A stretch of DNA of 9,194 bases from Clostridiales bacterium (GCA_031262335.1 JAISHX010000196.1:1-9194), one strand, 5' to 3'. Numbered from the stretch's first letter, positions 1-6,367 are shown. Numbers and translations: made by a program. Notes: generated from the sequence alone by a model not told the origin.

Positions 1-2
1 AT

Positions 3-469
3 ATGTCCGGTAACGAAGATGAGGAAGAATTTTTTGATGACGATGACGACGCTCATGACGAGTACGTTCACCGTAAAACAGTTATAATCGGCTCAAATAT
101 TCGCAGACACAGAAAAAAAGAAGATTTTCTATTGAGGACCTCGCACAGAATGTCGGACTTTCAACGTCATATATTGGGCTTATCGAACGCGGAGACCGCT
201 GCCCAAGCGTTAAAATTATTTTTAAACTTTGTGAAATTTTCGGCATCACACCGAATGAGCTTATGGAGCCTAAGCCGGGCAGCATAAACGCTCTTTTGGT
301 AGCAGAGAAGAAATATTCATATCAAGATAAATATGATGCTGTTATTTCTCTCCTTTACGGTCTTGACGAAAAAGAGCTTGAATTTACAGCAAGCACTTTG
401 AAGGCTTATCGCCGTCTTATTAAAGCAGTTGACGATAAAGACGACCGTGAAGTGCCACTTAAAAAATAG
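3..469 (+). CDS. XRE-family helix-turn-helix regulator, reading frame split at an A7 tract
   Basis: This is a likely DNA-binding transcription regulator of the Cro/CI (XRE) class. The first frame, from ATG 3, gives a very acidic leader with runs of Glu and Asp, then IIGSNIRRHRKK, the start of an XRE domain. After the seven A's at 113-119 that frame loses the family pattern and stops at 285-287. The frame one base back continues the domain without a gap: RRFSIEDLAQNVGLS, then TSYIGLIERGDRCPSV and FGITPNELM, a clear helix-turn-helix. It then runs through a helical, charged C-terminal part to TAG 467-469. Joined by a -1 shift the product would be about 155 residues. One extra A in the tract would also restore the frame. 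The cause could be a real mutation, a sequencing error or slippage. The ATG at 3 may not be the true start, because only two bases precede it. The target genes cannot be told from the sequence. Confidence 0.72.
113..119 (+). other. Seven-A tract, frameshift or slippage site in the XRE gene
   Basis: Read in the upstream frame the site is A AAA AAA followed by G, which fits the bacterial -1 slippery heptamer pattern X XXY YYZ. The downstream protein pattern resumes exactly in the -1 frame at the next codon (AGA 119-121). I see no convincing Shine-Dalgarno-like stimulator just upstream and only a minute GAGG/CCTC fold downstream. A one-base loss in the homopolymer is therefore at least as likely as programmed frameshifting. 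Confidence 0.6.
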
Positions 470-470
470 C

Positions 471-509
471 AAAAAATCACCGCCACTTACCTATAATGTG
501 AGTGGCGGT
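471..509 (-). terminator. Second leftward terminator, possibly bidirectional
   Basis: A stem of about 12 bp with one wobble pair (479-490 with 498-509) encloses a seven-base loop. On the minus strand it is followed by a run of six T's (plus-strand A's at 471-476). It lies 10 bases after the XRE stop codon, so it may also end that transcript, but the plus-strand side has no T run. Confidence 0.6.
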
Positions 510-518
510 AAAGCACCG

Positions 519-556
519 AAAAAACGGTATAATAACATTATGCAAAATTGTGCCGT
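519..556 (-). terminator. Rho-independent terminator of the flavodoxin/dut transcript
   Basis: ACGGTATAAT (524-533) pairs with ATTGTGCCGT (547-556), 10 bp with two G-T wobbles. On the minus strand the stem is followed directly by six T's (plus-strand A's 519-524). The hairpin begins two bases after the flavodoxin stop codon (558-560). Confidence 0.75.
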
Positions 557-557
557 A

Positions 558-1088
558 TCATGAGCTGATGTATTTTATTATTTCGTCAGCACCCGTAAAA
601 TCAACAAAATTTACTTTCTTTCCATACGTTTCCAAGAAAAGTTTGTCCTCGTCTGTTGCTTCGCCTTTGTTTGCAATTGATTCAATATGCTTGTTCAGCA
701 TTGCCATCATTGACTTATGAATAAATCCGAGTTCCGAATAATCAATACCGCCGCGTAAATGAAAAAACTTAATCCGTTCACGCTGGGCAGGCAAAAATGC
801 CTTGCTTATTATTTGCGAATAATCTGTTTTTGCGGGGTCTGAGAGTCCTACCGTGAAAAGCGCAATCTTTTTTTGTATTATAATATTCCAATTTTGTTTT
901 ACAAAGCTTGACCCTGCTATGCCTCCCGCATACAGTCCGCCGCCAAAAATAAACGCGTCATATACTGACAAATCTGTATTTTTTACGGCTTTTGTTTCAA
1001 ATAAATCACAATTGAGCTGTCTTGCAATGTATTCCGCATATCTTTTTGTTGTGCCGTATTTTGACTGAAAAATAACCGCTGTCCTCAT
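558..1088 (-). CDS. Flavodoxin-domain protein, HemG-like
   Basis: The 176-residue product is a small FMN-binding redox protein of the flavodoxin_5/HemG type. The N-terminus MRTAVIFQSKYGTTKRYAEYIA carries the phosphate-binding loop SKYGTT (9-14). FGGGLYAGGIAG (48-59) fits the second FMN loop, and HLRGGIDYSELGFIHK (110-125) is a stretch I recognise from clostridial members. HemG in enterobacteria oxidises protoporphyrinogen, but many clostridial relatives sit outside haem pathways. No haem gene is visible here, so only a general electron-transfer role is safe. I chose ATG 1088 because GAGGAGG lies about seven bases upstream. The open frame extends to 1193, but that part overlaps the dUTPase gene in another frame and looks unlike a flavodoxin. 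The gene starts 22 bases after dut ends, which suggests cotranscription, and two terminators follow it. Confidence 0.85.
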   Translation of the reverse strand: MRTAVIFQSKYGTTKRYAEYIARQLNCDLFETKAVKNTDLSVYDAFIFGGGLYAGGIAGSSFVKQNWNIIIQKKIALFTVGLSDPAKTDYSQIISKAFLPAQRERIKFFHLRGGIDYSELGFIHKSMMAMLNKHIESIANKGEATDEDKLFLETYGKKVNFVDFTGADEIIKYISS

Positions 1089-1110
1089 AAGCAGCCTCCT
1101 CACAAAATAG

Positions 1111-1548
1111 TTATATGCCTGTGTGACCGAACCCTTTATCGGCACGTTCTGTTTCGTCCAATTTTTCGGTAATAACAAATTCAGCCTTTTCAAATTTGGT
1201 AATTACCATTTGGGCAATTCTGTCGCCTCTTTTAACAGTATAGTCTTGCACTCCCAAATTTATAAGCGGCACAACAATCTCGCCCCGATAATCCGAGTCA
1301 ACCGTTCCTACCGCGTTAATCATTGTAATGCCGTGTTTTAGGGCAAGTCCGCTCCGCGGGCGAATTTGCGCCTCATATCCTTCCGGAATCGAAATTTTCA
1401 CTCCGGTTGGGATTGCTTTTATTTCAAGTTGCCTGATTATAACTTCTTCTGCAATATTTGCGTACAAGTCAAGACCGGCAGCCCCTGCTGTCATATAAGA
1501 AGGTGTCGGCAAGTCTTTCGCGGTTTTCATCATCAGAAAATTTTCCAT
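1111..1548 (-). CDS. dut: dUTP diphosphatase (dUTPase)
   Basis: This enzyme hydrolyses dUTP to dUMP and pyrophosphate, keeping uracil out of DNA and supplying dUMP for thymidylate synthesis. It normally acts as a cytoplasmic homotrimer. The 145-residue length is normal for the trimeric family. All five motifs are present: AGLDLYA (24-30), RPRSGLA (63-69), [11 protein letters not shown] (81-91, with Asp84 as the expected catalytic residue), [10 protein letters not shown] (107-116) and KGFGHTG (138-144). In the last motif a Lys stands where Gly is common, but the Phe that stacks on the base is kept. ATG 1548 is preceded by GGAGG at about six bases. Two further Met codons at residues 6 and 7 are less well placed. 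The gene lies 40 bases after the GH18 gene and 22 before the flavodoxin gene, on the same strand. Confidence 0.95.
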   Translation of the reverse strand: MENFLMMKTAKDLPTPSYMTAGAAGLDLYANIAEEVIIRQLEIKAIPTGVKISIPEGYEAQIRPRSGLALKHGITMINAVGTVDSDYRGEIVVPLINLGVQDYTVKRGDRIAQMVITKFEKAEFVITEKLDETERADKGFGHTGI

Positions 1549-1588
1549 AAAATCCTCCGAACTATCTATATAGCGATTTTCAATTTAT

Positions 1589-3373
1589 TTAGCTATAAGA
1601 ATCAATCAATGCCCAAACGCCTTCCGTTTCTAAATTTCTTTTCCAACCCGCAACACCTGCAAGGTCATAATATTTAAAAAGTTTGAGTTTTTCCTCAATC
1701 GAACGTTCGTCCTCAAGCCAAACACGGTTAAGAATTTCCGTGTCGCCGTCTTTATCCGTATATTCGGCATAATAGCTTTTTGAGGAATCATCCCAAATAA
1801 ATTCCGCACCGGCGGAATCAAAAATTTCTTTCCCGCGTTGCATTGAATACGCGCTTGAAGAAACCTCACCCGTAGATTTGTCTTCCGCCCAAACACGAAC
1901 ATAATACGGCAATCCAAGAAGAATTTTCTCCTTTGGAACTTCTTCCAATGTGGCTGTAATTCCTCTTTCAACAAAGCCTATCGACGCAACAGGACCCGAA
2001 ACAGGCGAAGTCGACCAATGCTCATCATATGCCATAACTATAATATAATCTGCCGCTTTTCCGACTTCTGAGCGGTTGTAATATCTGTTGCTTGCTGTCG
2101 GAACATACATGTCAACCGAAAGAACAGCCCCTTGTGCGTGTAACAACGGCGCAAGCTCACGGATAAACTGTATAAAATACTCCGCGTCAGTTTCACGAAC
2201 CATTTCAAAGTCAATGTTTATGCCGTCAAGGTCATACAGCGAAACAAACGTAAGCAGCTGACGCGCAACATGCTCACGGATAGATGTGTCTGTCAGCACG
2301 GCGGAACTTACTTCATAGTCAAAGTTATCGGTTATTAAAGCCCAAACCTGATAACCTTGGTTATGCGCCCAATCGACATAACCTTTGTCCCCAATGTTTA
2401 TTATATCGCCGTTAAGTTTTTCCCTGTCAAATGAGAACCATGTCGGTGAAAGCACATCAAGTCCCTGTATCGACGTACGTCTGCTTTCATTGCTGTTTGC
2501 CTCGACTGACGTTATTTGGTCAAAAACAAGATTTATTTTCCCGTCGAACAATTTAGGCGGAGTATACTCCTTTTTTCGTTCCGTCGGCGGAATAACTTTC
2601 GGCTGTGAAATCAAAGAAGTTCTGACATAGCCGATAAGTCCGTCTTCTGTCCGGACTTTTGTAAAATCTGCGTTTTCTCCGGCTGTTTCAAAAACAAAAA
2701 CGTTTTCGTTAAGCAGCAAATCTTTTGCAACAGGACTTTTTATTGTCGGCTCAAAACGAAGTTTTGCATCTTTTACAATAATTTCAGAAATACGCTTTTC
2801 ATGCTCCGGCATATCAAACACAGCAATGTTGCGTTCTTTCTGCAAAGTTATTGTAACACCGTAAAATTCCTCAATCAAAGATGCAGGCAAAAAAGCCTCC
2901 CCGTCAAGACTGTAAACAGGCAATGACAACAAAAAAGGCTCATTATTTATAAAATAATTAAGTTCATCCGTTCGCATTTGAATCAGCTTATTTTCAGTTG
3001 TAACAGAAAGACGATTGTCTGTTTTGTCCCAAAAAATATATTCATCAATATAGCGTTTTACAAATGAAACAGGCATATAAAGTTCATCTTCGCGTAAAAT
3101 CGGATGAACAGATTCGTCCGCATATTCACCGCCGACAACAGAATAAATAACATTCGGAGAATAATCGTAGTATGTGTAAAAGCTTTCGTGCGTAAAATTC
3201 GGCATATAGTGTATTACAAGATAATATGCGGTTGATGCTGCAACAATAATAAAAATAACGGAAAATATTACAATAGCAGATATAACACGGCGTCGCCGCT
3301 CGGCACGCTTACGATTTTTTTCTGAAAACGAATCACTCATATAAAGAGATTCGGAATTTTTCTTTTTTTTCAT
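1589..3373 (-). CDS. Membrane-anchored GH18 family hydrolase with copper-amine-oxidase-like and SH3 domains
   Basis: The 594-residue product is probably a cell-surface glycoside hydrolase related to YaaH/SleL-type enzymes that cut peptidoglycan or chitin-like glycans. The N-terminus is rich in Lys/Arg, followed by one membrane helix (about 30-54, VISAIVIFSVIFIIVAAS), so the rest should lie outside the cell. Residues 78-188 resemble a copper amine oxidase N-terminal-like domain (MPVSFVKRYI, LPASLIEEFYG). Residues 200-256 resemble a bacterial SH3 domain (LRFEPTIKSPV to GLIGYVRTSLI). The GH18 barrel fills about 280-594, with DGINIDFE at 383-390, Glu390 as the predicted acid/base, MAYDEHW after it and VAGWKRNLE near the end. 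ATG 3373 fits AGAGG at five to six bases; TTG 3376 is an alternative. Which glycan it cuts, and whether it serves sporulation, cannot be told here. Confidence 0.88.
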   Translation of the reverse strand: MKKKKNSESLYMSDSFSEKNRKRAERRRRVISAIVIFSVIFIIVAASTAYYLVIHYMPNFTHESFYTYYDYSPNVIYSVVGGEYADESVHPILREDELYMPVSFVKRYIDEYIFWDKTDNRLSVTTENKLIQMRTDELNYFINNEPFLLSLPVYSLDGEAFLPASLIEEFYGVTITLQKERNIAVFDMPEHEKRISEIIVKDAKLRFEPTIKSPVAKDLLLNENVFVFETAGENADFTKVRTEDGLIGYVRTSLISQPKVIPPTERKKEYTPPKLFDGKINLVFDQITSVEANSNESRRTSIQGLDVLSPTWFSFDREKLNGDIINIGDKGYVDWAHNQGYQVWALITDNFDYEVSSAVLTDTSIREHVARQLLTFVSLYDLDGINIDFEMVRETDAEYFIQFIRELAPLLHAQGAVLSVDMYVPTASNRYYNRSEVGKAADYIIVMAYDEHWSTSPVSGPVASIGFVERGITATLEEVPKEKILLGLPYYVRVWAEDKSTGEVSSSAYSMQRGKEIFDSAGAEFIWDDSSKSYYAEYTDKDGDTEILNRVWLEDERSIEEKLKLFKYYDLAGVAGWKRNLETEGVWALIDSYS

Positions 3374-3384
3374 CAAAGCCTCTT

Positions 3385-3413
3385 AAAGAATAAGGACGGG
3401 TTAGCCCCGCCCT
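3385..3413 (-). terminator. Weak hairpin between the DUF6465 and GH18 genes
   Basis: On the minus strand AGGGCGGG pairs with CCCGTCCT (3406-3413 with 3393-3400), 8 bp with one G-T wobble. It is followed by the loosely T-rich TATTCTTT. It could be a partial terminator that lowers GH18 expression relative to the small upstream gene, or an RNA-stabilising stem. The T run is interrupted. Confidence 0.4.
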
Positions 3414-3418
3414 CTCGT

Positions 3419-3616
3419 TTAAATTTGAAAATTGCCTTTAAAATCATTGTTGATAACATAATAACATGTACGTTCATCCGGCTTAAAGTAAAGCGTAATA
3501 GTTTTAATGTCTTTAACAAGTTTGCCTTCATTTACCCATTCTTTTTTTGCAACTTCAATAAGTGTCTTATCTGCTGTCTTATTGCCGTTAAACTCAACAA
3601 ATAACTCTGATTTCAT
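3419..3616 (-). CDS. DUF6465 family small protein
   Basis: The 65-residue protein has the pattern of the DUF6465 family: MKSELFVEFNGN at the start, a short Lys-rich helix (TLIEVAKKEWVNEGK), then KDIKTITLYFKPDERTCYYVIN and an acidic/Gly tail. The family is common in Clostridia and its function is unknown. The order beta, helix, two beta strands suggests a compact single-domain cytoplasmic protein, with no signal peptide or membrane helix. ATG 3616 has GGAAGGA about nine bases upstream, and a promoter lies 45 bases beyond the start. It leads the leftward block but is separated from the GH18 gene by a possible weak terminator, so its cotranscription with that gene is uncertain. Confidence 0.8.
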   Translation of the reverse strand: MKSELFVEFNGNKTADKTLIEVAKKEWVNEGKLVKDIKTITLYFKPDERTCYYVINNDFKGNFQI

Positions 3617-3660
3617 TAACTATCGTCCTTCCATTATTAAGATTTATAGTGATTATACTC

Positions 3661-3690
3661 ATAATACTATACTTTGAAGAGCTATGTCAA
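3661..3690 (-). promoter_or_regulatory. Sigma-A-type promoter for the DUF6465 gene
   Basis: On the minus strand TTGACA (3685-3690) is followed after 18 bases by TATTAT (3661-3666). A second -10-like TATAAT lies at 3652-3657. This is the only strong promoter I see for the leftward block that ends at 558. Confidence 0.6.
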
Positions 3691-3714
3691 CATTTCATTT
3701 CAATTTTATTTATT

Positions 3715-5166
3715 TTATCCCCTTATCTTGCAAAGCATTGTTGCTTTTAGTTCATAAAGCTTGTCCGATAAATCGACATAGTAAATTTGAGGATTTATAA
3801 GTCTTTTATGTTCGTCCCAAAATGAATCAAGACTTTCCTGTCTTATTTTTTTGATTTCTGTAACAGTCGGTGATTTTTGAACGCGCTTTCCGTTGATAAA
3901 TACCGGCTGAAGAAGTTCTTTATAATAAAATTCATCCGGTTGTAGTATCATCTTTTTCCATGTGTTATTCGGGTCAAAGAGGACAAGCGGAGAGGAAGCG
4001 TCAATTTCTTCATCTTCAAGAGTTATTAAATCTGCTTTAGCTTTATGTGTTTTTGAAGAATAAATACGGAAAACTTTTTTTACTCCGGGATTTGTTATTT
4101 TTTCGGGATTTTCTGATAATTTGATTTTTGGTTCCATTTCACCAAATTCATTTTCCTGAGCCGCGATTTTATAAACGCCGCCGAAAGCCGGACAATCATC
4201 GCTTGTTATAAGTTGTGTGCCGACTCCCCAAAGATTTATTTTTGCGCCTTGTTGTTTCAAGGTTTGAATCAGATACTCGTTCAGGTCGCTGGAGGCGGAA
4301 ATGATTGAATCTGTAAAACCTGCCTCATCAAGCATTTTACGCGCCTCTTTTGAGAGGTAGGCGAAATCTCCGGAATCAAGGCGTACACCGTAATTGCTCA
4401 ACGGAATCCCGCTGTTTTGCATCTCTTTGAATACAGTAATCGCATTCGGCACACCCGACTTTAAGGTGTCATAAGTATCAACCAAAAGTATGCAAGCGTA
4501 TGGGAACATTTTTGCATAATGCCTGAACGCCGTAAGTTCGTCGGGAAAACTCATAACCCAACTATGTGCGTGCGTTCCTTTTACAGGCACGTCAAAAAGC
4601 CTGCCGCACAGAGTATTGCTTGTTGCCGCACAACCGCCGATTATTGCTGCCCTCGCGCCATACAGACCGGCATCCGGACCTTGTGCCCGTCTAAGTCCAA
4701 ATTCAAGCACTGCGTCGCCGCCTGCCGCATAAACAACGCGAGATGCTTTTGTTGCAATCAATGACTGGTGATTTATTATGTTAAGGAGTGCTGTTTCAAT
4801 CAGCTGTGCCTCCATAATCGGAGCGGTAACGCGTATTATCGGCTCTGACGGAAAAATAACCGTCCCTTCAGGCACGGCATAAATATCTCCGGAAAAACTG
4901 AAATTTCTTAAATAATCCAGAAATTGCGGCGTAAACACGTTAAGCGAATTAAAATAATCAATATCTTCTTCCGAAAAGTGCAGATTTTCTATATAATCCG
5001 CAAGTTGCTCAAGCCCTGCCGCTATTGCATATCCGTTTCCGGAAGGATTTTTTCTGTAAAACATATCAAAAACAGCTTTTTTATCCCGATTAGCAGAATG
5101 AAAAAAGCCGTTCATCATTGTAAGTTCATAAAAATCTGTAAGCAATGTCAGATTATGATAGAGCAA
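3715..5166 (-). CDS. pncB: Nicotinate phosphoribosyltransferase
   Basis: This enzyme joins nicotinate to PRPP, with ATP hydrolysis, giving nicotinate mononucleotide in the Preiss-Handler route of NAD salvage in the cytoplasm. The 483 residues match the long Gram-positive form. Visible family blocks are NLTLLTDFYELTMMNG (5-20), EFGLRRAQGPDA (155-166), GTHAHSWVM (197-205, containing the His that is phosphorylated in this family), VRLDSGDF (261-268), ASSDLNE (291-297), GVGTQL (314-319) and PGVKKVFR (360-367). The start is TTG 5166. No ATG occurs in frame before residue 17, and an in-frame TGA lies only three codons upstream, so a TTG start is nearly forced. AAAGGA lies about ten bases before it. 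It ends about 100 bases before the DUF6465 gene with no clear terminator between them. It is divergent from the toxin-antitoxin genes. Confidence 0.95.
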   Translation of the reverse strand: MLYHNLTLLTDFYELTMMNGFFHSANRDKKAVFDMFYRKNPSGNGYAIAAGLEQLADYIENLHFSEEDIDYFNSLNVFTPQFLDYLRNFSFSGDIYAVPEGTVIFPSEPIIRVTAPIMEAQLIETALLNIINHQSLIATKASRVVYAAGGDAVLEFGLRRAQGPDAGLYGARAAIIGGCAATSNTLCGRLFDVPVKGTHAHSWVMSFPDELTAFRHYAKMFPYACILLVDTYDTLKSGVPNAITVFKEMQNSGIPLSNYGVRLDSGDFAYLSKEARKMLDEAGFTDSIISASSDLNEYLIQTLKQQGAKINLWGVGTQLITSDDCPAFGGVYKIAAQENEFGEMEPKIKLSENPEKITNPGVKKVFRIYSSKTHKAKADLITLEDEEIDASSPLVLFDPNNTWKKMILQPDEFYYKELLQPVFINGKRVQKSPTVTEIKKIRQESLDSFWDEHKRLINPQIYYVDLSDKLYELKATMLCKIRG

Positions 5167-5217
5167 ATTTGTTCAATCCTTTCATTTTTATAATTTTTTA
5201 ATTTTCGTACACATCGC

Positions 5218-5246
5218 TTGACAAATGTATGGTTTTTAACTACAAT
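5218..5246 (+). promoter_or_regulatory. Consensus promoter of the toxin-antitoxin pair
   Basis: TTGACA (5218-5223) and TACAAT (5241-5246) are 17 bases apart. Just over and after the -10 is ATTG-N5-CAAT (5245-5257), a small inverted repeat. It is a plausible but unproven operator for the antitoxin, since DinJ/RelB-type antitoxins usually repress their own operon. A strong ribosome binding site (GGAGGA 5275-5280) follows. Confidence 0.75.
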
Positions 5247-5285
5247 TGAATTACAATAAAATGCTTTTGATTTTGGAGGAATGAA

Positions 5286-5594
5286 ATGGCAATACAGGCA
5301 CAAAGTGCGCTTATACAAGTAAGAATTGATGAAAGCGTAAAGGCAAAGGCGGATGCTTTGTTTGCTGACCTTGGTTTCGATACTCCCACGGCGATTAGAA
5401 TTTTCCTAAATCAAGCAATAAGACGTGAGGGTATGCCGTTTGAGGTTGCAAAACCTCAACCCAATGCTGAAACTCTTGCAGCAATGCTGAACGGCATGGA
5501 ACGGATTCCGAAGCTCTACAACAGCTTCAAAGAAATCCGTGAAGAAATTGAGGCAGAGTTAGCAGAGGAAGAAGCCAATGAAGTACAAGATTGA
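5286..5594 (+). CDS. dinJ: RelB/DinJ-family antitoxin
   Basis: The 102-residue antitoxin should bind and neutralise the toxin encoded next to it and repress their shared promoter. The N-terminus has the ribbon-helix-helix layout of RelB/DinJ: a strand (SALIQVRIDESVK, 7-19), a helix (KADALFADLGF), then TPTAIRIFLNQAIRREGMPF (33-52), which is the family signature. The C-terminal half is acidic and helical (EIREEIEAELAEEEANE), as expected for the part that wraps the toxin. ATG 5286 fits GGAGGA five bases upstream. An out-of-frame ATG at 5281 is a decoy. The stop codon overlaps the toxin start by 17 bases, so translation is probably coupled. The symbol is by family resemblance. Confidence 0.9.
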   Translation: MAIQAQSALIQVRIDESVKAKADALFADLGFDTPTAIRIFLNQAIRREGMPFEVAKPQPNAETLAAMLNGMERIPKLYNSFKEIREEIEAELAEEEANEVQD

Positions 5595-5853
5595 GCAGTC
5601 GGCACGTTTTAAGAGAGAACTCCGAACAGCGACTAAACGTGGTTATGATATCGAAAAATTGGAAGCGGTTGTAGACCTGCTTGCGAACGGCGTAACTCTT
5701 CCGTTGAAGAATCGCGACCATAATTTAGAGGGTAACTATGAGGGTTATCGTGAGTGTCATATCGCGCCTGACTGGCTGTTAATTTACAGATATGAAGAAA
5801 ATAGAGTAGTGCTTTATCTGTTCAGAAACGGAACACACAGCGACCTGTTTTAG
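5578..5853 (+). CDS. yafQ: YafQ-family mRNA interferase toxin
   Basis: The 91-residue protein is a RelE-superfamily endoribonuclease of the YafQ type, which in E. coli cuts mRNA on the ribosome when free of DinJ. The usual catalytic set appears to be intact: His48 (NRDHNLEG), His61, Asp65 and Trp66 (RECHIAPDWLLIY), Arg83 and His87 (LFRNGTHSDLF). These match the family's His-His-Asp-Arg-His pattern in order and spacing, so the toxin is predicted to be active. ATG 5578 lies inside the antitoxin gene with AGAGGAA (5564-5570) as ribosome binding site. The protein ends ordinarily at the DLF terminus seen across the family. The hairpin repeat array begins 15 bases after the stop codon, so its transcript probably carries some of those hairpins as a 3' tail. 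Confidence 0.92.
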   Translation: MKYKIEQSARFKRELRTATKRGYDIEKLEAVVDLLANGVTLPLKNRDHNLEGNYEGYRECHIAPDWLLIYRYEENRVVLYLFRNGTHSDLF

Positions 5854-5867
5854 TTAAAAATGTCCAA

Positions 5868-5985
5868 ACCGCAGGGCGTTGCCCCGCACCCCATTTCTTT
5901 CTTCTTAAAGAAGAAAGAAACAAAGAAGATAACTTTTGCAGACAGAAGTCACCTGCAAATTCACAGTCACTTTCTGTCTGCAAAA
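5868..5985 (+). repeat. Long hairpin repeat L, copy 1
   Basis: This is a 118-base module with three successive folds. The first is GCAGGGC-GTT-GCCCCGC (5871-5887, one mismatch). The second is a perfect 13-base inverted repeat of TTTCTTTCTTCTT with one central base (5894-5920). The third has 15-base arms, CTTTTGCAGACAGAA at 5933-5947 and its complement at 5972-5986, around a 24-base loop that holds two GTCAC copies. An almost identical copy lies 203 bases downstream. I see no credible coding sequence in it. Confidence 0.9.
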
Positions 5986-6063
5986 GACGGGATTCCAAAG
6001 GGATGAAATCCCTTTGGTGGGTGGTTTTGGAGGGCAACGCCCTCCAAGGTCTTATCTTTTAAA
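5986..6063 (+). repeat. Short two-hairpin repeat S, copy 1
   Basis: The first stem is CCAAAGGGA (5995-6003) with TCCCTTTGG (6009-6017). The second is GGAGGGC-AAC-GCCCTCC (6029-6045), followed by AAGGTCTTATCTTTTAAA. The second stem differs in sequence from that of copies 2 and 3 but is still perfectly paired. Confidence 0.88.
6029..6061 (+). terminator. Possible terminator for the toxin-antitoxin transcript
   Basis: The perfect 7-bp stem GGAGGGC/GCCCTCC with loop AAC is followed by AAGGTCTTATCTTTT. The T's start several bases after the stem and are broken by C and A, so termination would be weak. The same arrangement recurs at 6235-6275 and 6323-6363, which could add up to a strong block to read-through towards the convergent aldolase gene. 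Confidence 0.35.
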
Positions 6064-6070
6064 GAGCAAG

Positions 6071-6188
6071 ACCGCAGGGCGTTGCCCCGCACCCCATTTC
6101 TTTCTTCTTAAAGAAGAAAGAAACAAAGAAGATAACTTTTGCAGACAGAAGTCACCTGCAAATTCACAGTCACCTTCTGTCTGCAAAT
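6071..6188 (+). repeat. Long hairpin repeat L, copy 2
   Basis: This copy sits exactly 203 bases after copy 1. Across the 118 bases I find two differences: position 6174 is C where copy 1 has T (in the loop of the third fold), and 6188 is T where copy 1 has A (at the stem base). The 13-base inverted repeat is at 6097-6123. Identity continues into the following S module with one further change in 33 bases. Confidence 0.9.
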
Positions 6189-6278
6189 GACGGAATTCCA
6201 AAGGGATGAAATCCCTTTGGTCAGGGGTTTGTTTGAGGGCTGAAAGCCCTCAAGGTCTTATATTTTTAATCTTTTAAA
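6189..6278 (+). repeat. Short two-hairpin repeat S, copy 2
   Basis: The first stem is CCAAAGGGA/TCCCTTTGG at 6198-6220. The second is GAGGGCT-GAA-AGCCCTC at 6235-6251. It is followed by AAGGTCTTATATTTTTAAT and CTTTTAAA, so its T-rich tail is longer than in copy 1. Confidence 0.88.
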
Positions 6279-6279
6279 T

Positions 6280-6366
6280 GACGGGATTCCAAAGGGACGA
6301 TTGTCCCTTTGGTCAGGAGTTTGAGGGCTGAAAGCCCTCAAGGTCTTATCCTTTTAATCTTTTAAA
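6280..6366 (+). repeat. Short two-hairpin repeat S, copy 3
   Basis: The first stem is extended to CCAAAGGGAC/GTCCCTTTGG with loop GATT (6289-6312). The second is GAGGGCT-GAA-AGCCCTC (6323-6339), identical to that in copy 2. The tail AAGGTCTTATCC and TTTTAATCTTTTAAA follows. The first-stem loop differs from copies 1 and 2 and the stem has gained a matching base pair. Confidence 0.88.
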
Positions 6367-6367
6367 A

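Noticed and set aside
1089..1193. N-terminal extension of the flavodoxin protein up to 1193
   Set aside because: This part overlaps the dUTPase gene in another frame and has no flavodoxin features. ATG 1088 has an excellent GAGGAGG site and begins with the expected strand and FMN loop.
5167..5217. Clear promoter for the nicotinate phosphoribosyltransferase gene
   Set aside because: The minus strand has AT-rich -10-like sequences but no -35 at suitable spacing that I would defend.
5936..6190. Open frame of 84 codons (+) inside the repeat array
   Set aside because: It runs through two copies of the repeat and is explained by it. The product has no family pattern, repeats its own segments, and its start has no ribosome binding site. 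The opposite-strand frame at 5822-6037 fails for the same reasons.
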